Source: Stichopus chloronotus
Lineage: Eukaryota > Echinodermata > Holothuroidea > Aspidochirotida > Stichopodidae
Length of the DNA: 64,000 bases
Assembly: GCA_021234535.1 (NCBI GenBank)
Contig: CM037841.1
Location: 12,358,825 to 12,422,824 of the forward strand
Direction of reading: 5' to 3'
The position numbers and the translations under genes are program-made. The notes beneath the pieces are model-generated. The model did not search any database. It saw only the letters and a program-made list of their open reading frames with translations, and was not told where the DNA came from. Below, piece after piece: positions 14,501 to 26,220 of this stretch; positions within the stretch are counted from its first letter, which is position 1; each line of letters starts with the position of its first letter.

Positions 14501-14538
14501 TCGTTGAGATCTTCGTAACTTCCATCAGGGGTCGCCAT
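2452..14538 (-). CDS. GINS4: GINS4/SLD5, GINS complex subunit (5 exons, 3' end missing)
   Basis: SLD5 is one of four GINS subunits. GINS joins MCM2-7 and CDC45 in the nuclear replicative helicase. I assembled five minus-strand exons: 14443-14538, 9046-9192, 6647-6700, 5257-5354 and 2452-2540. All have AG/GT borders and phases that agree (0, 0, 0, 2, then ending in phase 1), giving about 143 residues. The conserved SLD5 blocks appear in order: acidic N-terminus ending KLEE, then AWLNEKFAPDLLESK, then IRFIISSYLRQRLEK, then LLSEEEVAFLKE, then a segment with LTHLPQNFQKLD. Known SLD5 proteins are about 220 residues. The missing part is the C-terminal beta domain, and I could not find its exon between 1 and 2451, so it probably lies left of the window. 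Introns run from about 1.3 to 5.3 kb. No internal stops. Confidence 0.9.
2596..3022. repeat. 64/65-bp minisatellite, about 6.6 copies
   Basis: Units start with GATCATAGC at 2596, 2660, 2725, 2790, 2855, 2920 and 2985, so the period is 64 then 65 bases. Two versions of the unit occur, one with a TTGTTGCATT core and one with ATGTTCCATT. This points to expansion by blocks of more than one unit. The array sits in the GINS4 intron between exons 4 and 5. Confidence 0.95.
3831..3905 (-). mobile_element. tRNA-derived SINE head
   Basis: On the minus strand this reads as a tRNA-like body. An A-box-like TTAGCTTGGTGG is followed by an anticodon-arm-like stem with a CTTGCAA loop (anticodon TGC if it were a true tRNA). 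Then comes a B-box-like GGGATCAAATCCC that also forms a T-arm. The acceptor stem does not pair well, so this is a SINE head or tRNA relic and not a functional tRNA. It lies in a GINS4 intron. Confidence 0.55.
5257..5354 (-). CDS. GINS4: GINS4 exon 4
   Basis: This exon has 32 codons plus two bases. It starts IERYHQEILH and ends LLSEEEVAFLK plus GA. The acceptor is TGATTCAG and the donor is GTAAGT. The phase-2 end pairs with the single leading G of the next exon to make a glutamate codon. LSPEELAFA-type sequence at this place is typical of SLD5. Confidence 0.92.
6647..6700 (-). CDS. GINS4: GINS4 exon 3
   Basis: This short exon of 18 codons reads IDRIRFIISSYLRQRLEK, matching the SLD5 helix that carries the RIRY..SSYLR.RL pattern. 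Acceptor is TTTCCTAG and donor GTAATG. Both borders are in phase 0. Confidence 0.92.
8011..8027. repeat. Poly-G tract
   Basis: About 17 guanines. Similar G or C runs of 10-15 lie near 20787, 26331, 33960, 38820, 43601, 52477, 56611 and 60929. Candidates for G-quadruplex or triplex structure and for length errors in the assembly. Confidence 0.9.
9046..9192 (-). CDS. GINS4: GINS4 exon 2
   Basis: This exon has exactly 49 codons in phase 0 on both sides, with acceptor TTCTGTAG and donor GTAAGT. It begins AWLNEKFAPDLLESK, a hallmark of the helical A-domain of SLD5. It continues through a run with QINQMEENLRKCKKGD and ends HKME. Confidence 0.93.
9193..14442. other. GINS4 intron 1, repeat-rich
   Basis: No convincing exon is seen. 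It holds two copies of the dispersed repeat containing ACCTCCACCAAAA (about 10895-11000 and 12485-12610), a CA microsatellite near 12622-12645 and a possible LTR-like stretch near 13.9-14.2 kb. A minus-strand open frame of 83 codons at 13324-13575 is probably repeat-derived. Confidence 0.5.
12485..12610 (+). repeat. Dispersed repeat with ACCAAATATGAG core
   Basis: The shared phrases are 'gacctccaccaaaa', 'acataccaaatatgagat' and 'ctccattcttgagatattgtgttt'. The same order of phrases recurs at about 21730-21870 and 24020-24120 (plus) and on the minus strand at about 38030-38230. Partial copies lie near 10.9 and 35.86 kb. It has no coding capacity and looks like a short interspersed element family. 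Confidence 0.7.
14443..14538 (-). CDS. GINS4: GINS4 exon 1 with start codon
   Basis: This exon has 32 codons starting MATPDGSYED and ending AKLEE, followed by the donor GTAGCC. The start has a strong context (ccaccATGG). A second in-frame ATG lies 63 bases upstream (position 14601) and would add 21 hydrophobic and basic residues. I prefer the inner start because of its context and because SLD5 normally begins with a short acidic tail. Confidence 0.85.
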
Positions 14539-16654
14539 GGTGGTTATTTCGGCGGTCTTCCACTTCCAGAGAAGCTTACTGCACAAGGTAGCAACTAGCA
14601 ACGGTGCCCAGCGAATTTGACTGTTAGTGTTACCGAGGATTCTTCGTTCTTGTTCGTTAGAATCTTTGACTGTTTGATCCTACATCATATTCCTACATGA
14701 GGCTAGGCTATGGTTAGTATTGTATGTTCGTGTAATTTGTTACATTGTAATTGTATAGTAAATTAGTATGAAGCAAAATTTTGGTGTAGTGTATAGCATG
14801 TACTACTGTCGCTCTGAAATTCCCGCCGCCCGGTACACTGCCCTCTGTCTGATCCGGTCTGCACTGTATCGCTACACTATCACTTTCGAGCAGATATTTT
14901 TGTATAGCGCCACTACATTAGATCACTTCATAAATTTCAATGAGCGCCACCAGTTTCCGCGTTGACGGTTAGCACGAGGGGAGGTGGGTATAGTAAGAGA
15001 GAGGCAGCATATGCCATAAGAACAAAAATATCCAAAATCAACGCAAATTCCTCTTGGGGAAAAAAGTTCCCAGAGTGACGACAGTCGGAAAATCGGAAAA
15101 ACCAGTTAAAATGTTTCATATAACAGTCTAGTACATTTTATGACACAAAAAGATGCCAACTATTGCACGAGATTGTCTCCAAGGTTACGTGGAAATCAAA
15201 AAGAAAAAATTCTCTAAGGGTTCTGAAATACTCATCATTTGTATGTCGGTCTAGCATATTTTATGACTTCAGAAGACCTCGTTAGAGTGAAATATTTCCT
15301 CAAAAAGAGGAAGAGGACAAAGTTATCGGTGGCAAAAACTAGCTCTACCTTGTTATGCAATCATCGACGGTTGTAGCAAACTAAGTAAAAACCTCACCAG
15401 AGAGTAAAATTGTTGGAATAACGTTTCTGAAACTAAAACATTTCTTGGGAAAACAAATATGATTGCAATGACTAGATGCAAACCATTGCACAAGATGAAA
15501 ATTCCTCAAAAATGTAAAACTTTTATCACTAGAAAGTAAAAACTGTTGAATAAAAATTTTCTTTACTCCTTACAAGAAAATATGACTTCAAATATTGCAC
15601 CAGATTGCTTCTAAGGTTACATGGTAGTTAAAAAATTTCTTCAGGCCAGCCATATCTCACCTTATGCTTTCATCTACCGTCAAAATACCACTGTATGCCA
15701 GCTTATTTCCAGCAAGGTGGCTGTCATTTGCAAAATTTAGCGGTAAAAAGACTAGCTCCACTTTGTTATGCACGCATCGACAATTGTAGCGAGAATACAA
15801 AATTGTTGGAGAAACCTCCGTGGAAACTAGAATTCCGCAGAAAAAAAACAAACAAATTTGACTTCAAAAGAGGCGAAAAGTGCACTAGTTTTTGTTTATG
15901 GTCAACTGATACTTAGAAGTTTTTTCAAAGGGGGGGGGACCCTCAGACCCCTTGTGATGCCTGTTCGGTGGGTGCAAAAGTGGTCAAAAGTACTGCCCCC
16001 TCAGCCAGACCGTCCCCCTGCAGAAAACCTTTGGACACGTGTCTGATATGGCCTATCAATGACCTATGGCAACATATGTACCCCTAATAATTAGAGTCTG
16101 GCGGATCCTGTGTGGTGGGAAGCTCCTCTTAACATTTTTGTTTATCACAAGGGGTCTGTGGATAGAAAACTGTGGAGAACCTAGGCCTTAGAGCAACAAG
16201 GAAGTCCTGCTCCATCCATCTGGGGGGTTTGGTTAGCCAAAAATTTTCATATGAGCTCCTCGTCAACGAATCGTGGAGAATTAGAGGGTCCTGCCTTTAC
16301 CCGGTCGTGCATATTTTTCAGTTTCCGTTCTGCCGAGCCTGCCATGGTAGATCCCTGGTACAGTAAAGGCTGTATCCTCTTCGTTTTAAAACTCTGGATC
16401 CCTGATAAGGTATTCGCATTGTCCAAAGCCGTCACGGTGGTGTCTCCACTCAATTAAAAAAAAAACAATGTCCAATAAAATTTTGTGAATATCTAAGTCT
16501 GTCTAACGATTTTGAGTTAGAGCTAGGCATGTACCAATGTGACACACTTGTCAACATCAGACGGTTGCCAACCTACGTTAAAATAACAATAGTCATGCAT
16601 GTCTAGTCTGTAATTGAATCTGAGGAGGGCCATAGAACACATCGTATTTACTGT
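14539..16654. other. Intergenic stretch between GINS4 and ACP copy C
   Basis: Upstream of the GINS4 start and downstream of the decayed ACP gene. Short open frames are present but none has a domain or splice borders that I trust. No TATA box was identified for GINS4. Confidence 0.4.
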
Positions 16655-16722
16655 TTAGAAAAAAAATTCCACGATGTTACCCACTGTCGTAATATCCTCA
16701 GCATTTTCATCGGGTATTTCCA
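16655..16722 (-). pseudogene. ACP copy C exon 4
   Basis: After the acceptor TTTCAGAG the frame reads EIPDENAEDITTVGNIVEF and reaches a stop at 16655. It matches [13 protein letters not shown] of copy A, but the C-terminal helix ends early in an A/T run of eight bases. Confidence 0.7.
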
Positions 16723-17414
16723 CTCTGAAATGAAAGGAAATGACAACAAGGCTTTCATTTTCTGTTAATATTTTGCTATACCCCTCCCCTTGTAGGAATC
16801 TTATCTGATTACGAGCCTTTATTGTAGGTCTTCCTAAGAGCTGAGTCTTGCCTGTGAAATATCATTGTCATTTAGTACCTGCAAATCCCCATTATGATCG
16901 GTGTTACATAAAATACACAACAAACGTGAAATTAGGATGCAATATATTTGAATGCTCAATCTCCATGCGATGAGTCTAACCAGAACGCACAAATGCATTG
17001 TGGTTTCGATGATTTCATTATAAGGATTTTTGTCATGAATCTGACATACTGCTTAAGGCGAGTATTAATGTAATAGGCCTATGCTTGATTTTTGTAACTT
17101 TATGGTAATTTATCACATCACCAATTGAGATATACAAGGATATCTGCTGACTTCAAGTTGATGACTGATACTGTAGGTATCCAGTCTAAACATACACACT
17201 GCATACCACAGAGATATATCCAAGAGCTTCCCTATACATATCAAATGTCAACTCTTTGCATATTTTGGGATATTCCGTTGCACAACGTTTAGGCTATCCA
17301 ACGCAAAATAATTCCCCTGTTTATTTTGACAGAAAGAAATTAGCCTATGTGTATATCGTGGAACTTTTAAGGTTGCGGAGGCAGGATAAAGTTGCTGCCA
17401 TTGGTATTTTAGAA

Positions 17415-17690
17415 TTATGACACCAATGACCAACCAGCTCAACTAAAAAGCATCCATCCTCGTCTTTTTTTTTACATGATCAACATCATGTTTGAGCGCC
17501 ATTTTGGGGTATTGTCTCGCTCTCGGTACAGGATGTGGTTGCTGTCATCTCTAGTTTAAAGATATATTTAGATGGGTGCTGCCCGACGGTTTTTATCTTA
17601 ATATCTCTGTACATGAATTAAATCCTGCAGTGAGGCTATATTTTAGGGTACAGGCTAACCGCACACAGGATAAAATGGCCACAACATTTG
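17415..17690 (-). repeat. Segment shared with 34195-34465
   Basis: Both stretches carry 'atgaccaaccagctcaa', then 'atgttt/tttttgat' blocks, 'tcggtacaggatg' and 'acacaggataa' in the same order and spacing. In each case the segment lies inside an ACP-related locus, so it was probably copied together with the gene. No coding capacity is conserved between the two. Confidence 0.75.
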
Positions 17691-17939
17691 CTGCTGAATA
17701 ATACTACCAAGGAGCTGATACTGCGAACTCATAACCAGCCCACCAAACCAAGTTCCACATGAGTAAATCTTCTGGGCTTCCAACCAATTGGATTGTATAT
17801 GACATGTTTATCTATTTCTATATGTTCACTCCCCTCGTGTGCCGTACTACATCCCTTTGCTTCCTAGATGACTTGATTAAATTTAAGACATTAAACATAA
17901 TGTTTCCCTGCCAACATAATAAATTAAAAACTTGCTCAC

Positions 17940-17986
17940 ATAAAAATGAGCCAAAATGCAAGCGAGATCAAAAGCAATCGAGTCAT
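17940..17986 (-). pseudogene. ACP copy C exon 1 (signal peptide)
   Basis: Start codon at 17986, then MTRLLLISLAFWLIF with a basic n-region and hydrophobic core. The donor is GTGAGC. Compared with [16 protein letters not shown] of copy A, one base is missing at the border, so the exon ends in phase 2 instead of phase 0. Confidence 0.7.
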
Positions 17987-18689
17987 CTTCTATAAGAATG
18001 AATGTCTTGGACCCACCAAGTGAACTAGAGACTATGAGTATACGTACACTATGACGATGGTATTCTGACGAACTGAAGTAAAAACTTTCCTGTATCCACG
18101 AAAACAAAAGTACTTACTATAAGAGTCCCGCATGATGACGACGATTTGATAAGAGTTTACACACACTCTTCTTCAATGAACCATCAACACAATCAAGTAA
18201 CATCAAAAGGTACCCAGCATTTCACACCATTAAGCGATATATTTCACGTAGCTGTATCACCATGGTCACACTTACACACGATCGAAGGGCAACACGGTGA
18301 CCTTTACAGTAAAGGATTCTTATCACCCAATCATTGATATATACCTGCAAACGATAGTGTCCACTCTGTATCTGTACATCAGATATGAGAGCGAAATAAA
18401 TCAAACAGAAAAATGAATGAAGTACTACCAGCCAACCAAGCTAGGACAGTACCTGCAAAGAAGAATATCAAAAATAAGAATGATATACAGCATCAAGATA
18501 TCTGGTGGGGTGGTAAGTTTGAGAGTCTTTTATCAACACGTATTTTGTCCATCGGATGTATATTTTAATAAGTTTATGTGAATATCCACATATTATGTTC
18601 TTGCTTACAGGTCATATGCCTAGGTCACATTTAACAGGACTCCAGGCCGATTGGTCCGATTTCTAGGCATTGGCTGGTGTTTATACCGA

Positions 18690-18870
18690 TCACACGGCCA
18701 CATTGAAAAGGGGCGGCCACATTGAAAAGGGGCCGGTGTGACGGTACGAAAAGTCCAGTACAAAAAGTCCCCTCGGAACCTTTTGTACTAGTACAGAAAG
18801 TCCCCCGGACGAAATATAGTGACAACCTCACGGTACAGAATGTCCGGCCGGACTGTATGTACTAGCAGTA
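18690..18870. repeat. Cluster of GTACAAAAAGTCC motifs
   Basis: Several imperfect copies of 'gtacaaaaagtcccc' occur in direct and inverted order, next to a tandem copy of 'ggccacattgaaaagggg'. A related cluster with 'gtacaaaatgtcccc' lies at about 30660-30860. Confidence 0.6.
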
Positions 18871-21729
18871 CAGAAAGTCACCCCAAGAAAAAAATTCCCC
18901 GCTACTTTGTACGTGGAGCTGGAGCACAATGCGCCCTCGGTATATAACTATTGCATGTCGTAAGAAATATGTGGATCGAAGTCCGTGATATTGTTAGGCT
19001 ATTTCACGTCTTTATGAATCACAGATTTAAGATGACGGAAGAGCAATTGCCAAGAAGAAAAAAAAATCTCATGCAACCGTAACAGTAAAGAAATCTCTTC
19101 ATGAAACCGTAACAGTAAAGACATGCTAACTTGAAAGACCAACATTTTAGGGACTCGAAGGCAAATTATTGGCCTTAGTGAGTTTTTTAGGCTGTGGTTT
19201 GATATATTAATATGCCCCATGCACATTGAAAGTGAATTGTTTGCATGTAGGCCTACATGATTTCCTTTGCATAAAGTCCGAGGTGGCATTCAAAGAAAAC
19301 CATAATTTTAATAGCTGGTAGTGTGAAAGATTCATCAAGAAAACATGGTCATGTAACATATTAAAACTGCTTTAAATAGGATGACAAACTGTTGAATGTG
19401 AACACTGCCACACATGGTGAAGCCTATGGCAACTCCTGTTGTTTTTTTCTTTGTTTCCAAATTCTGAAAGGCGGAGTCAAAATTCTCTAAGTACATGTCA
19501 GAACCAACTATTCACCCCACCCACGTGTCCTCAATGTATATATAGTACTCAGATTGTTGTCAGATTGACAGTATACCTACTTATCAGTTACTAACAAGAG
19601 TCCATGGTACAGTGCACACAGTAAAGCCCTCATGCACTCCACTTTTCCCAAGCAGCTGCAGTTGATTTTATCTTAGTAGATTCATCCTAGGGATTATTGG
19701 CATCCACATTCATAGCCTACACTATAGTTTCATTAAAGACCTCGGATAAGATTAGCAATGAAGTGGTTAAATTTTAAAATACGTCAGCCAATTGACACAC
19801 AGAGTTTGCACGATATACAGGCCTATGTACAAAACTGCCATCACTAAACGTGGGCTGTAAACAGTTCAATGGGTGTACCCTGATTGACACATTTTTCTAA
19901 AGGAAAGCATCATTTCATTCTTTTTTTTTACCGACATAAAAAGAGTGAATGGATGGGAGCCCCTCATCAACTTGCTTGAGAAGAGAGTGGTTGGTTTGGC
20001 ATTCTCATATTGTGGTTCTCCTGTGCATCTCTGTGTAACATCACTGTAATGACCATAATAGTCATCTCACAGTGGTTCTCATGGTATCAATCTCCCAATT
20101 GTCCTTTTTAGAAATTCTTCTGTATTTGAAGGTGCAGCAAAAAGGTTGATGTTAAATCACAAAACTACATGCTGAGGACAAACATAACAGTGTAGTGTTT
20201 GCTGCCCATGTGTGTAAACTCTGTTATTTGCATGTTTGATAGTAGATACTGGGAGTGGGGTGGGTGTGAACATTTACTGGGAAATATTGACATTACTTAT
20301 TAGTAGACTGCTTAACAAGCACCAAGACACAAATGACTGACAAATGAGAAATGGATGTAATTTTACTGAGTGTTATTTCAAACAGGTAGATTCAACAAAA
20401 CTCATGAACTTGAAGGACGCATATAAAGATACACCTCTGTATTGTTAATAACAATTATATAGTTCATCTGTTCATTTTATCGAATTTTTTTAAAGTGGAG
20501 AGCACTGGAGAGTGGCATAAGAAAAAAAAAACCTTGGCTTCTTCCACAACAGTTGTATCAGTTCTGTGCATAAAAGCTGACAGCAGTAATGCGTATGAGT
20601 AAAGGAAAAAACAAGTTATGATTGGTGAGGTGATGTTGCTTACCTGCCTACTGTGAAGAAACTGTAGCAATTACATCGATTGCAACTGCTTCTAGAAGGT
20701 TCTCCTTTAATCCCTGTATGGAATACTAATTAAAGCTATCTCTACCTTCATTTCTCTTACTGAGCATCTCTACTGTCTCTGGAGGTGGGGGGGGGGGGTG
20801 TACCAAAAGATTTTAGTAAAGAAAAGTTTCTGAGGCTTGCATGATCATGCAATATTTGTTTTAAACATACTTTATGTTTATTTAATCATTTTTCTCAAGT
20901 TTGTTTACAAGAAAAGATCAAGACTTCTTCATTAAACCCAAACATCATGAATGTGCGATTCAGCAAAGCCAAATGGCACTAAAGTTGTGGTACATCAAGT
21001 CGGCCAACCTCAACTGTAGTCTACAGTACAGCGTTAATACTGTACATGTACATATGTACGAAGTAAAATCCGTGCTCCAAATTCCTTTAATAAGATAATT
21101 GCAAATTTAGCTCTACAGTAATAAAAGGTAAACTTGACAGGAAATATAGGAACTACCAAAGCTCACTTTTACACAACTTGATTCCTGTTGACTACAAGGC
21201 CTTTAACCACCACCACCAAACTGAAAGGCTTCTTCTGCGGTATTCCAGGAAACCCAAATACACAAGAAATGTGAGAGAGCCCAAGCTTCCCTTTAGAGAT
21301 CTCACATTTGCAAAGAAGGCATCACAAATATTCATATACACATATAAAGGCTCTAAAACTGTAAACAACACTACAATTGTTGAAATAATAAATGAATGAC
21401 AATGCAACAATGCATTGTGGTTTCTATGGCATAGCTGCTCATAGTGATTGAGGGTAAAGGAAATGGGGTATGAGAAACAGTCCAAGTGGGTTTTTGTTCT
21501 AAATGTGATACATCAACACAAAATGTTACAATACTGACATTCCATTTTTTATGTAATGCATTTACAAGGTATCAAATTGAAATCTGTTGAGGCCACGAAC
21601 AGCATTAACCAATGGCAAAGGGTTCTTGCACTGTACACATTGGGGTTGAGCAACATACAATGATGTGTTTCAGATCAGTAGAAGATTGCATTATAAGATA
21701 TTTTGCTGGCAATGTTTGAATATTTTGAC

Positions 21730-21870
21730 TTCTGACTATCTCAAATGACCTTTGAAAAAGAAGAAAAAAAAATTGTTGCTTCCTTCCACTGACTACGTTT
21801 TATACACAGTACATACCACATATGAGATCAGTCCAAGCCTCCATTCTTGAGAAATTGTGTTTGTGTGCAA
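21730..21870 (+). repeat. Dispersed repeat copy (ACCAAATATGAG family)
   Basis: Contains 'acataccacatatgagatca' and 'cctccattcttgagaaattg', aligned in order with the copy at 12.5 kb. Diverged and non-coding. Confidence 0.65.
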
Positions 21871-22010
21871 GACTATAGAAACTTACATACATGCCTCCAC
21901 GATTACAATGGTAACTGTGTTCATTAAAACCACAAATGGGCATGCAATTACACATCAAATTTTCTTGCTCATAGTGCTAAAACCAAATCTCTGAGGAATA
22001 CAAGAAGTGA

Positions 22011-22174
22011 TTACAAGACTGCAACATCTACTAAGTGAGACACTTTTAAATAAGAGGATGTTGTGCATAAATCTAGGAACTTCATCAATATTTTTAGCAT
22101 CCTTTGGGCAGATGTGGCATCAGTCAGCAACTCCAGACCTATGTTGAGGAGAACTGTTGCTGTGATTGGATTAT
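22011..22174 (-). CDS. Exon-like terminal ORF, helical leucine-rich
   Basis: After a good pyrimidine-rich acceptor (CCATTTCAG) a phase-1 frame stays open for 53 codons to a stop. It includes TATVLLNIGLELLTDATSAQ and MLKILMKFLDL, which look like amphipathic helices of a HEAT-like repeat protein. I do not recognise the family and found no partner exon. It could be a real last exon or a chance open frame. Confidence 0.35.
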
Positions 22175-25100
22175 CTGAAATGGATAAAAAATTAGGTTGT
22201 GGATTAATCGTGTAACTAGAAATTATCCATACAGATTTATTATGTACAATTTTGTGAAAAAATGACTCCGTTTTAATTGCTGTCATATGACAAAAACCAA
22301 AAAGAAATATATAAATAGGTAGAAAGTCCATGAACATTTGATGAAGTTACCCTTCATTAATCAATAACAATTGAAACATATTGTTTGTGGTTTAGGCATC
22401 ATAATAGGGTTCAATTATCTCACAGACTTGGAGTGAGGTGATGCATTGGGTAGAGTAAATTATGTCTGCCAACGAAGACATTCAGCTACTCTGTAAACTA
22501 CCAGCTGGAACATGTGAGGTTTAGGGGCCCTTGTTGTGAGAAAGGTCCAGTAGGCCAGCCACAGAAGGTTATGCAATACGATGACTTTGAATTATGCATG
22601 TCATGTCAATTTTGCATAGCCCTTTAAGTGAAAACATCTTCTAGCCGAGTCTTGGAATGTACTTGTTAAGTATGGATAATTCCAACACCAGCTGAATACA
22701 CCATGTGGAGTTGTCAAGGAAAACATAGAATCACATCCATTCTCCTTGCTTGCTGCCGTGAGCCAGAGTATGTGTCACACCTTGTTTGTACATTTCGGAT
22801 CCCTACGCCAGAGAACTTAAGAAGCTTGGTGAGATGATTTAAAACTGCTGAATAAACGGGCAATTTAACAGTACTTGAAATGCATAGTTGTTAGACAAAA
22901 TTTTAAAGTCAGTTAATAAGACTAAACAAGCAAAGGAAAGGTGATGACAGTGGGAGAACCATATCCACAGGCCACATACAGGCTTCAGACTTCTTAATTT
23001 CTGTAAAGCCATCTACAGAGCTAGATCTCTTTGATAAATGACCAAGTCGACCAAAAAAAAAAAACACTGTCAGCACTATAAGGTTTTATCATTCTGTATG
23101 CCTCTTCAAACATTTCTTCTCCCTTTGCTCTGTAAATCCTGTGACTGAGTGATTTTCCCCTGGCTGACTTAAGACCTGACCTTAAACATGCTACTGCGCA
23201 AAATGTGGTGAACAATTGATGCATATGTAGAAACAACTTAAAGTAAGCAAGCCACCTGCCATTAACTGGCACTTGGATCTCATATTTCAATCAGAAGAAG
23301 TCATACTGTATGTTATACCTAGATGGACATGCAAGCATTGTAACAATGATGATGCAATCACACATGTACAGTTCAGAACTGCGTCAGGTGGTCTCTGCTT
23401 CCGTGTTGAAGTTTACTGCTTTTCGGTTTTGCCAAATTTACCACATTATGAGTTTTCATCTCCATAAAAATAAAAAAAAAAAACAATTGAGATCAAGATT
23501 TCTCATATGGCATATTGTGTTGCAGTACCAAGTTTTTTTTTTTCTTTTGACTCTTCTGTGTTTTGGTCTTTCTGACTACTCTTGATGTCAAATGACCTTG
23601 TTTGTGTGCCACTAATTAAAGCAAGAAGGTTGTTAAACTTGGCGTGAGCATATACACAATTCTACAAGTTCTAATTAGATGAGGTTACTGCTGACCTTAA
23701 ATGACATTTACCCTCCACTCTGACAACATGAGATCATTTACCTTCCCAGCATGTGTTGGTATGTAGGTTTTTAAAGTACAAGACTGAACACCTGCGAGTG
23801 TTTAGAGATTTGTCTCATCTAAGATCCAATGCCTCTATTTATATGCCTCTTTTTTATTGACTGATGATTGGCTAAAAAAAAAAGGCATGAACACTTATAT
23901 CCTAAGAAAAAAAATATTGAATGAAAAGAAGTGTAATTGAATACAGCACGTAATTATACATAAATTTTACTATCTTACAGTCTTCATGGAGATTTGAATA
24001 GAAATGCAAGTGATAGTTCGCAGACATAGTACGAATGCAGTCAGAGCTGATGAATGAGTAACACACTTCTGTTGTTTGGGCTATGAGATCCTTGCAAGCT
24101 ACCATTCTCAAGATATTGCATTAAATACATGAAGTGTGTATCTTGCACTAAATGTGCTAGACTGTCGAAGTGTCGAAGTATACAGTCTATGCTTCCAGCT
24201 CTGATATATATTACATTTACAAGTTATTGCAAAATGACTCCTATTGACCTCAAATGACCATCCATCTCAATAAAAACAATGGCGTTTTTGAACTAAAAAA
24301 AATGTTACAGCAAACTACCGAGCATGAGTCTTGGTCAAACCTTTTTCCTTGACATGTCCTTTACAAGAGGGCATTGCAAACACAGAGACACACATACTGT
24401 ACCCATCCAAACATACAGCATGCAAACATTCACCAGCATGACAGTGAATGATGCTTATCAAACCCATAGATCAGTGAAGTATCAACAGTCTGTGTGAATC
24501 ACATTGCTTAGTGCTTACTTTAATTTTTGCGACTTTTTAGGATGGACAGCAAACAAATATAGACAATGACTTCACTGAAACAGCTTTCTAAGTACAACAA
24601 CTTTTCATGACTTGTCTTCCTAAGCATGAAGTTATAAATTTGGAGTTATTACATTACTGACTGCAGTTTGTATTGATTTTTCACACGAACTTATTGTACT
24701 TTACAGAAAGTTTGAGAAAGTGCAAGAGAGAAACTCAACATACCAAGTGAGTTGCATGTAGTGATTACTCAATGTTAGGTTCATTACATCAGAGGGTAAT
24801 TGCACATCCAGACTGTTGATTCCTTCATCTATGTTTTCCCTCAAACAGCAATCAACAAACAGCAATTACCCAAATAGAACTAAATGTGACTGACCAACCA
24901 CTGTATAGTACATGCTGTTCAAACTGTGCATAATGCAAACATGACATGCACTATAATTGCAGCAAGAAGCAATACCATTGGTCAGATCTTGTCTAAAATC
25001 ATTTACAAGCACTCACAATTCTTACTAATTACCAATAGAAAGTCCCACAGACAACTAGCAGACCCTACAAAATATAGTCCGACCAGCTCTGGAGTCAAGT

Positions 25101-25278
25101 GATGTAATACAATGTATCATGTGGCATGCAGCCCACAAAGTTTTTTGTTTTCTCAAAGTGGAAGAATACGTATTACATCTGTAATGTTATTAAAAAGCAA
25201 CATTTTGCAAAGTTGTTGCAGATATGTGTTAAATAATATTAGATAGAAACATGGATAGGCCATGTGGAAATTGCTTAC
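22175..25278. other. Non-coding stretch with repeats
   Basis: No supported gene. It contains a dispersed repeat copy near 24020-24120. A minus-strand open frame near 23.1 kb (with the phrase GEEMFEEAYRMIKPYS) has no clear splice borders. Confidence 0.35.
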
Positions 25279-25382
25279 CTCTACTGATTACTGTTTGTGT
25301 AAATGTGCACCAAGCACACTGTAGACTCGATCTTTCTTCTTGTGCTGCACTTTCCCACCCTGAATCTGGCATGTACTTGGCC
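25279..25382 (-). CDS. Exon-like segment of unknown gene
   Basis: A 104-base stretch bounded by acceptor TATTCATAG and donor GTAAGC. Two frames are open across most of it. One, with AKYMPDSGWESAAQEERSSL, runs through the donor. The other, with DRVYSVLGAHLHKQ, reaches a stop inside. I cannot decide between them. The acceptor side is duplicated at about 26100-26220, so these may be tandem copies of one exon. Confidence 0.3.
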
Positions 25383-26099
25383 CTATGAATAGACAAGACA
25401 CACACAGCACATCGATGAGAACACCGCAACAAAAACAGAGGGGGAAAAATAGGAAAGTTTCATGATATAGGATTATTGAGATTTAATTTCAATTAGATCA
25501 CTATCTTTACAGTTTTGCACTTCCACCTAGAGCTAAAAGACTGACAATTGTTCAAATCATCATAGGCCTGTGCTACATAATATAATGCAATAATGAATAA
25601 AAGGTTCACCCTTGGTTCCCATATTTAAAATTTGCCACAACTGTAGTGTACTTTAGGAAAGTAAAATGTTTAGTGATTCATAACAACTATTAATGTATAA
25701 AAGTAAATATACTTCACAAGAAAGATGCAAAACAAAACTCAATTCTTTTATCATATTAGTGTAGTTCCATCCAGTGATAAAGAACATTAAGTATTTACAA
25801 ATACCCCGTAATAAATGTGTAAGGCTAACCATGTTTGTAAAATTATGCATAAATGCTAGCATGATTTGTGTAACTGTAGCAAATATATTGTGACAGGCCA
25901 AAGTAATTAAACATTGAAACATCAGCAAAATTGATTCACATGAAAGCTCTGAGATATTATGAGATATTAACAACACTGTCCTTCACGTTACCATCGCAAT
26001 TGCACCTACTTCCTTTGCAAAGTAGTTGTAGACCATGATGTGGTTTACATGATTTAGAGGTACCATGATGTACCCCAGTTGATTACTTCATGTGCTGTT

Positions 26100-26220
26100 G
26101 TGCATCGTTCTCACTGTGCTTTCCTGTGGTACAGCTGGTCTGTTTTGTGGATCTATGGAGAGGCAAGACATACATTAATGACAACACCCACAACAAAGGA
26201 GAGAGGGGAGAAGAAAGTAA
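26100..26220 (-). repeat. Diverged copy of the 25.35-25.47 kb intron/exon border
   Basis: Both places share, on the plus strand, 'gacaagacacacacagcac' versus 'ggcaagacatacattaatga', followed by an AACACC(G/C)(C)AACAAA phrase and an AGAG(G)GG run. The putative exon side shares GGAAAG and a following CAG. This looks like an old tandem duplication of about 0.75 kb spacing. Confidence 0.45.

Larger units (their letters stand above)
16655..17986 (-). pseudogene. Acyl carrier protein copy C, decayed
   Basis: This is a minus-strand relative of the intact ACP gene at 41-51 kb. Exon 1 (17940-17986) codes MTRLLLISLAFWLIF, clearly homologous to the signal peptide of copy A, and about 130 bases upstream also align. 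It is one base shorter before its GTGAGC donor, which shifts the phase. A degraded exon 3 (about 17248-17321) follows AAACAG and keeps ALDSLNVVQ, the place of the phosphopantetheine DSL motif, but it runs into a stop and lacks the donor. Exon 4 (16655-16722) reads EIPDENAEDITTV and ends in three phenylalanines and a stop. I see no exon 2. Missing exon 2, the phase change and the lost donor indicate a pseudogene; a rearranged functional gene is less likely. Confidence 0.65.
18000..22010. other. Intergenic stretch upstream of ACP copy C
   Basis: No gene is recognised. The first 130 bases resemble the region upstream of ACP copy A exon 1. A cluster of motifs like GTACAAAAAGTCCCC lies at about 18690-18870, and a G-run near 20788. 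The open frames are short and featureless. Confidence 0.4.
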
